Position numbers and translations under genes: made by a program | The notes under the pieces: model-generated | Told to the model about the DNA's origin: nothing | The model's database searches: none | Seen by the model: only the letters and a program-made list of their open reading frames with translations | Part shown: positions 45,408-48,473 of the stretch, piece after piece | How positions within the stretch are numbered: the stretch's first letter is position 1 | Layout of the letters: every line of letters begins with the position of its first letter | DNA from: Laspinema palackyanum D2c | Lineage (GTDB): Bacteria > Cyanobacteriota > Cyanobacteriia > Cyanobacteriales > Laspinemataceae | Assembly: GCF_025370875.1 (NCBI RefSeq) | Contig: NZ_JAMXFD010000038.1 | Coordinates: 1-48,473 of the forward strand | DNA length: 48,473 nucleotides | Direction of reading: 5' to 3'

Positions 45408-46655
45408 CTAACTCAGGGTATCATCATCCAAGGTCATATCCAATTGCTCACTGGGGAGCAAAGAACCGATATCCTCCATAGAGGATTGGGAGGGTTCTTG
45501 TTTCCCTCCGGTGGCGGGAGAGGGTGGCTTAGGGAGCCAAGACATTCGGCTGGGAATGGGTTTGCGAGCCCCTTGTAATCCTTGCAGGACCTCGGATAAT
45601 TGTAATTCGAGGGAAACGGGCTTAGATTCGCGAAGTTTGTGCCACACCGATCGCGACATTAACAAGCTGTGGGAAATCCGCTGTGCACCCACTTGCTGCA
45701 AATATTCTTCCCGTTCTGGTTGATAGTCCGCAGAGGCTAACAGCAGGGACTGGGACGGTAATTCTTGGACAATCCGGGCCATTTGAGCCAGCAGTTCGGG
45801 ATATAACCAGGTGTAAGCTGGATGCACCGTTAATTCCGCCACATGGGGTTGAGACCCATTGCGACTGAGACGGACTTGAAAATAGCCGATCGCCGCTTTG
45901 CGTTGGGGTTCAAACACATACCCACTGACGGTTTCGGTTTTATGCAGCCATTGGCGGACACCTTGAACCACGGCCCCCACCAAACTGGTATGAAAATCCT
46001 GGATATGGCGATCGAACACTTGACGCACCAAAGGCGGCATCGCAGCAGTATCCAGTTGATACAGCAGTTGGGCGTCTGCATTGCTTACCGGCATCAAATT
46101 GGGCAAATCCGGTTCCCGTTGGGCTAACTGTTCCAACAATTCCGGGGCGATCGCCCAATAGGTCATTTGCGCCAACGGCTGAAAACCATTATGCCGATAT
46201 AGCGCTAATTCATCTTTTTCATTCACATCCACTTCTAGCAGCCACATCCGCGCTTCCCAGATGGACTCTAAACAATGGCGGATCAGTTGGGACCCAATCC
46301 CCAATTTTTCCGAACTGGGGGGAACTACTATTCGGTCAACACGCCAAGTGCTGCGGGTATGGTTAAACGGTGAAATCTGAATCGCACCCCGAATTTTGCG
46401 ATCGTCTTGGGCGACCCGAACGCATAACCGATTTTGGAGTGGATTAGGAAATACACTCAGCAACTTCAGGGGCCAATACCAGCGGCGAACCGTATCCATT
46501 TGAGTCCCGATATCCAGGGACCCATTTTCAATAGAACTGCTGGGACTGCCCGCCTCAATTTCAGTTGCATTTGCAAGTTCTGCCACCGTTTCCAGGTCGC
46601 GGTATTGCAGAGGGCGGATCGTCAGAGTTTGATTTTGGGGCAGGTGTGAGGTCAT
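45408..46655 (-). CDS. GNAT family N-acetyltransferase
   Basis: This 415-residue protein has a GNAT acetyltransferase domain in its first half: TIRPLQYRDLETVAELAN, then VDRIVVPPSSEKLGIGSQLIRHCLE with the acetyl-CoA loop (R/QxxGxG/A pattern KLGIGS), and LYRHNGFQPLAQMTYWAI. The second half (about 200-340) looks like a further, diverged GNAT-like domain (GYFQVRLSRNGSQPHVAELTVHP). The C-terminus is a polar disordered tail rich in Pro, Ser and acid. The acceptor is unknown. The start has no clear ribosome binding site. It is upstream of ruvX by 73 nt on the same strand. Confidence 0.8.
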   Translation of the reverse strand: MTSHLPQNQTLTIRPLQYRDLETVAELANATEIEAGSPSSSIENGSLDIGTQMDTVRRWYWPLKLLSVFPNPLQNRLCVRVAQDDRKIRGAIQISPFNHTRSTWRVDRIVVPPSSEKLGIGSQLIRHCLESIWEARMWLLEVDVNEKDELALYRHNGFQPLAQMTYWAIAPELLEQLAQREPDLPNLMPVSNADAQLLYQLDTAAMPPLVRQVFDRHIQDFHTSLVGAVVQGVRQWLHKTETVSGYVFEPQRKAAIGYFQVRLSRNGSQPHVAELTVHPAYTWLYPELLAQMARIVQELPSQSLLLASADYQPEREEYLQQVGAQRISHSLLMSRSVWHKLRESKPVSLELQLSEVLQGLQGARKPIPSRMSWLPKPPSPATGGKQEPSQSSMEDIGSLLPSEQLDMTLDDDTLS

Positions 46656-46773
46656 TTTGGAGGGACTGTTTATTCAACATAGCTTGACAGCACCGTGCAA
46701 ACAGCTTTCTAGGCTTTGCAACCCTCGTGGAACAGCATAGGTGGCTATCGTTCACCCTGCCCGATCGCCCCCC

Positions 46774-46817
46774 TCACGGAGGAAGGCAAAAGATCGGCGC
46801 TGTTCCTTCCTCCGTGA
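46774..46817. terminator. 13-bp stem-loop downstream of the F420 ligase-like gene
   Basis: TCACGGAGGAAGG (46774-46786) pairs perfectly with CCTTCCTCCGTGA (46805-46817) around 18 nt. It starts 15 nt after the stop at 46833 on the minus strand. No T-run follows, so it is either a weak terminator or an mRNA-stabilising hairpin. Confidence 0.5.
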
Positions 46818-46832
46818 TCATCCATCGCTGTT

Positions 46833-48026
46833 TTAGGATTGAGATTTCCGGCCCGGACGAATCAACACCACAGGGGTTTGCTCGTCGGCATTCCCGGCAG
46901 GATTGCTCCGTAAGGATTGCTCTAGTACATCAGTAGAAAGCTCGGAGGAGGCTGCTAATATCTTAACCGCTTTTAAATCGTTCACGTCTACGATAGCAGC
47001 AGATAATCCCGTCTGTTGTTTGATGGTGTCAACAACTTGTTGAGGATTATCAGGACCGAGGACAATAAATTGATCGTAGGGAGGCAGGGTCCCGGTGACA
47101 TCATCAATCAGCCTTGCCTGTTCTCCTGCCAACTGATAAAAGACCCCGGGTTTCCCAAAGACTTTGGCGATCGCCCCAATGAAAAAGGCCAAGGCCACCC
47201 GCACAGGTCCCTCAATATCTACCAAAGTCTGCAATCCGCAGGCGGTGGCTAAACTAGAGGTCGGCAAGAAGAAATAACAGAGGCGTTTGGCGACAAATCC
47301 CGGCTTAACGGTACTAGGATGATGCCAACGGTCCTGCATAATCGCCACAGGCGTTTCCCCAATGGTCACGATATCCCCAGGTTGAGCATGGGGCATCACA
47401 TACCGCTTGACGATATCAACGGGATCATCCAAGTTGGTTAAAAGATGGGTTTTAATCGGTAAAATTTCCGAATCTGCTTCGGGAATCTTGCGCCAGTTGG
47501 TAGACTCCGAGGGGTCTGGATATTTGAAGGGCACGACCACATGGCGAGTTTTGGGAATGCGGCCCTCGGGTCCATAAGTAACATAGGTGACGGCAATCCA
47601 GGCGGCTTTCAGGCGATCGAGGTTGGGTCCCTGAATATCAATCGCCACTTTCATGCGAGTTTTTTTGCCAATTTTGACAATATAGCCAAACCAATAGTTA
47701 TCATCCCGGGATTTTTCATCCGGGTGCATGGGAATCACTTCTGTGCGGGTGGTGATTCCATCTAGGCTACTGCCAGAGAGGAGTTTGACCTCCGTATGGA
47801 CTTCCGGCACCATAATTTCTAGGGTGGAGGTGCGGTTGATCAGTTCCAGTTCCCCAATCAGGTGACGGCGTTCCGGGGATAGGACTTCTTCGTGCCATTC
47901 TCCCGGGGTCAAATCCAGTTGATTTCCGGGTCTTCTGCGGTATTGGTATTCGATGGCAGCGGCAGCGGTTCCCAGGACCAATGCTGCCGCGCCGAGTGTG
48001 ATTCCGATGGTGGTTGCGATCGCCAC
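46833..48026 (-). CDS. Membrane-anchored F420-0:gamma-glutamyl ligase-like protein
   Basis: This 397-residue protein has one N-terminal membrane segment (VAIATTIGITLGAAALVLGTAAAA). A domain of about 150 residues (ELELINRTSTLEIMVPEVHTEV onwards) has no assignment. A C-terminal domain resembles CofE/FbiB-type F420-0:gamma-glutamyl ligases (PGDIVTIGETPVAIMQDR, ATACGLQTLVDIEGPVRVALAFFIGAIAK). Such ligases add glutamates to coenzyme F420, yet most cyanobacteria are not known for F420 chemistry, so another amide-forming reaction is likely. The GTG at 48026 follows AGGGGGA by 6 nt, so the GTG at 48080 is not used. It is a single gene with a stem-loop after its stop. Confidence 0.6.
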   Translation of the reverse strand: MAIATTIGITLGAAALVLGTAAAAIEYQYRRRPGNQLDLTPGEWHEEVLSPERRHLIGELELINRTSTLEIMVPEVHTEVKLLSGSSLDGITTRTEVIPMHPDEKSRDDNYWFGYIVKIGKKTRMKVAIDIQGPNLDRLKAAWIAVTYVTYGPEGRIPKTRHVVVPFKYPDPSESTNWRKIPEADSEILPIKTHLLTNLDDPVDIVKRYVMPHAQPGDIVTIGETPVAIMQDRWHHPSTVKPGFVAKRLCYFFLPTSSLATACGLQTLVDIEGPVRVALAFFIGAIAKVFGKPGVFYQLAGEQARLIDDVTGTLPPYDQFIVLGPDNPQQVVDTIKQQTGLSAAIVDVNDLKAVKILAASSELSTDVLEQSLRSNPAGNADEQTPVVLIRPGRKSQS

Positions 48027-48473
48027 AAGTTTCCCCCTGTTCTCAAAATGTACAAAAATCGCGCAGGTAGCTGACTTCACATCAAGCAGGCAGCCGGTGC
48101 ATTCCAGGCAATCATCTGCTGAAGTAAGCTAAAAAATGTTTACCACGGATATTTCCCTGGCGATCGGCTGATTTCCGGATCCGTCACCGACGCCCCACCC
48201 CTGCCTAGACAAAATGGTGATGATTTCCAGACAAGGGATTAATTTTACTCAATTTCTCTACATTTAGCGTTTTTTCTGATGGACTTGTCCTATATTTAGG
48301 ATGAAGCAACCCTTATGCTGGAAATCTGCCCCTTACCGGACTGCATCTCATTAAAATGTAACAAGCCTATTTTTCCTAAAAGATTTGTAAACTAATATGA
48401 ATCCCCTGGGATAGAGTAACGCGATCGCATTAAAAGGGGTCCCTCTATTCTATGGGTGGCACTTCATACCGCT
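48027..48473. other. Intergenic region at the right end
   Basis: No gene was recognised in these 447 nt. The region should hold the promoter of the minus-strand F420 ligase-like gene. It is AT-rich from 48230 to 48400. The frame beyond the window end is unknown. Confidence 0.4.

Noticed and set aside
46750-46817. CGTTCACC...CGGAGGAAGG as a glutamine (glnA-type) riboswitch
   Set aside because: The conserved GGAAGTAGG-type core and the closing helix are absent; a simple 13-bp hairpin explains the sequence.

Overview
The window looks like chromosome of a filamentous, Oscillatoriales-type cyanobacterium. Evidence: the HIP1 octamer GCGATCGC occurs throughout genes and spacers; the gene content is cyanobacterial (NADPH-GOGAT subunits, C5-pathway hemL, CYP110-like P450, fused hisIE, very large multi-PAS/GAF histidine kinases, a tripartite Ser/Thr kinase-ATPase-histidine kinase, an Uma2 nuclease); and the CRISPR repeat ends in ATTGAAAC on its transcribed strand, as many cyanobacterial repeats do. 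The genus is not determined. No rRNA, tRNA, cas gene or intact insertion sequence was recognised.

Layout. (1) 1-3.4 kb: a DinB-family gene, then a 36-repeat CRISPR array read on the minus strand, with its leader and a candidate promoter on the right. (2) 4.1-12.6 kb: nitrogen assimilation. gltB and gltD are separated by a 2.4 kb accessory patch holding a degenerate MqsA/YgiT-like protein, an antitoxin-PIN toxin pair, an Uma2 nuclease, a palindromic repeat and an apparent antitoxin remnant. (3) 12.7-15.8 kb: a small acidic protein and a minus-strand pair, Coq4-like then cytochrome P450. (4) 16.0-36.8 kb: a signalling island of six plus-strand genes. A REC-winged helix-HPt-REC-REC regulator overlaps a five-PAS histidine kinase; a lone REC protein follows; then a 2,922-residue Ser/Thr kinase-ATPase-GAF-PAS-histidine kinase-REC protein, and two overlapping REC/histidine kinase hybrids. 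(5) 36.9-39.8 kb, minus strand: a secreted or anchored NTF2-like protein, an N-acyl-D-amino-acid deacylase-type amidohydrolase and an Mpo1-like membrane protein whose last codons come from a dispersed repeat. (6) 39.8-48.0 kb: hemL (TTG start, clear intrinsic terminator), a glycosyltransferase-like unknown followed 5 nt later by hisIE, a 264-bp MITE-like element between convergent genes, an MFS exporter, ruvX with a GNAT protein, and a membrane-anchored F420 ligase-like protein.

How the genes work together. gltB and gltD products form NADPH glutamate synthase. The signalling genes contain every part of a phosphorelay (sensor kinases, HPt, receivers, DNA-binding output), and two pairs are joined by 4-nt ATGA overlaps, so they are probably co-translated. 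The CRISPR array has no cas genes in the window and must use Cas proteins encoded elsewhere. The less conventional parts are the Coq4-like/P450 pair, the shared C-terminal module of two hybrid kinases, the array's internal record of a repeat mutation, and the MITE-like element.
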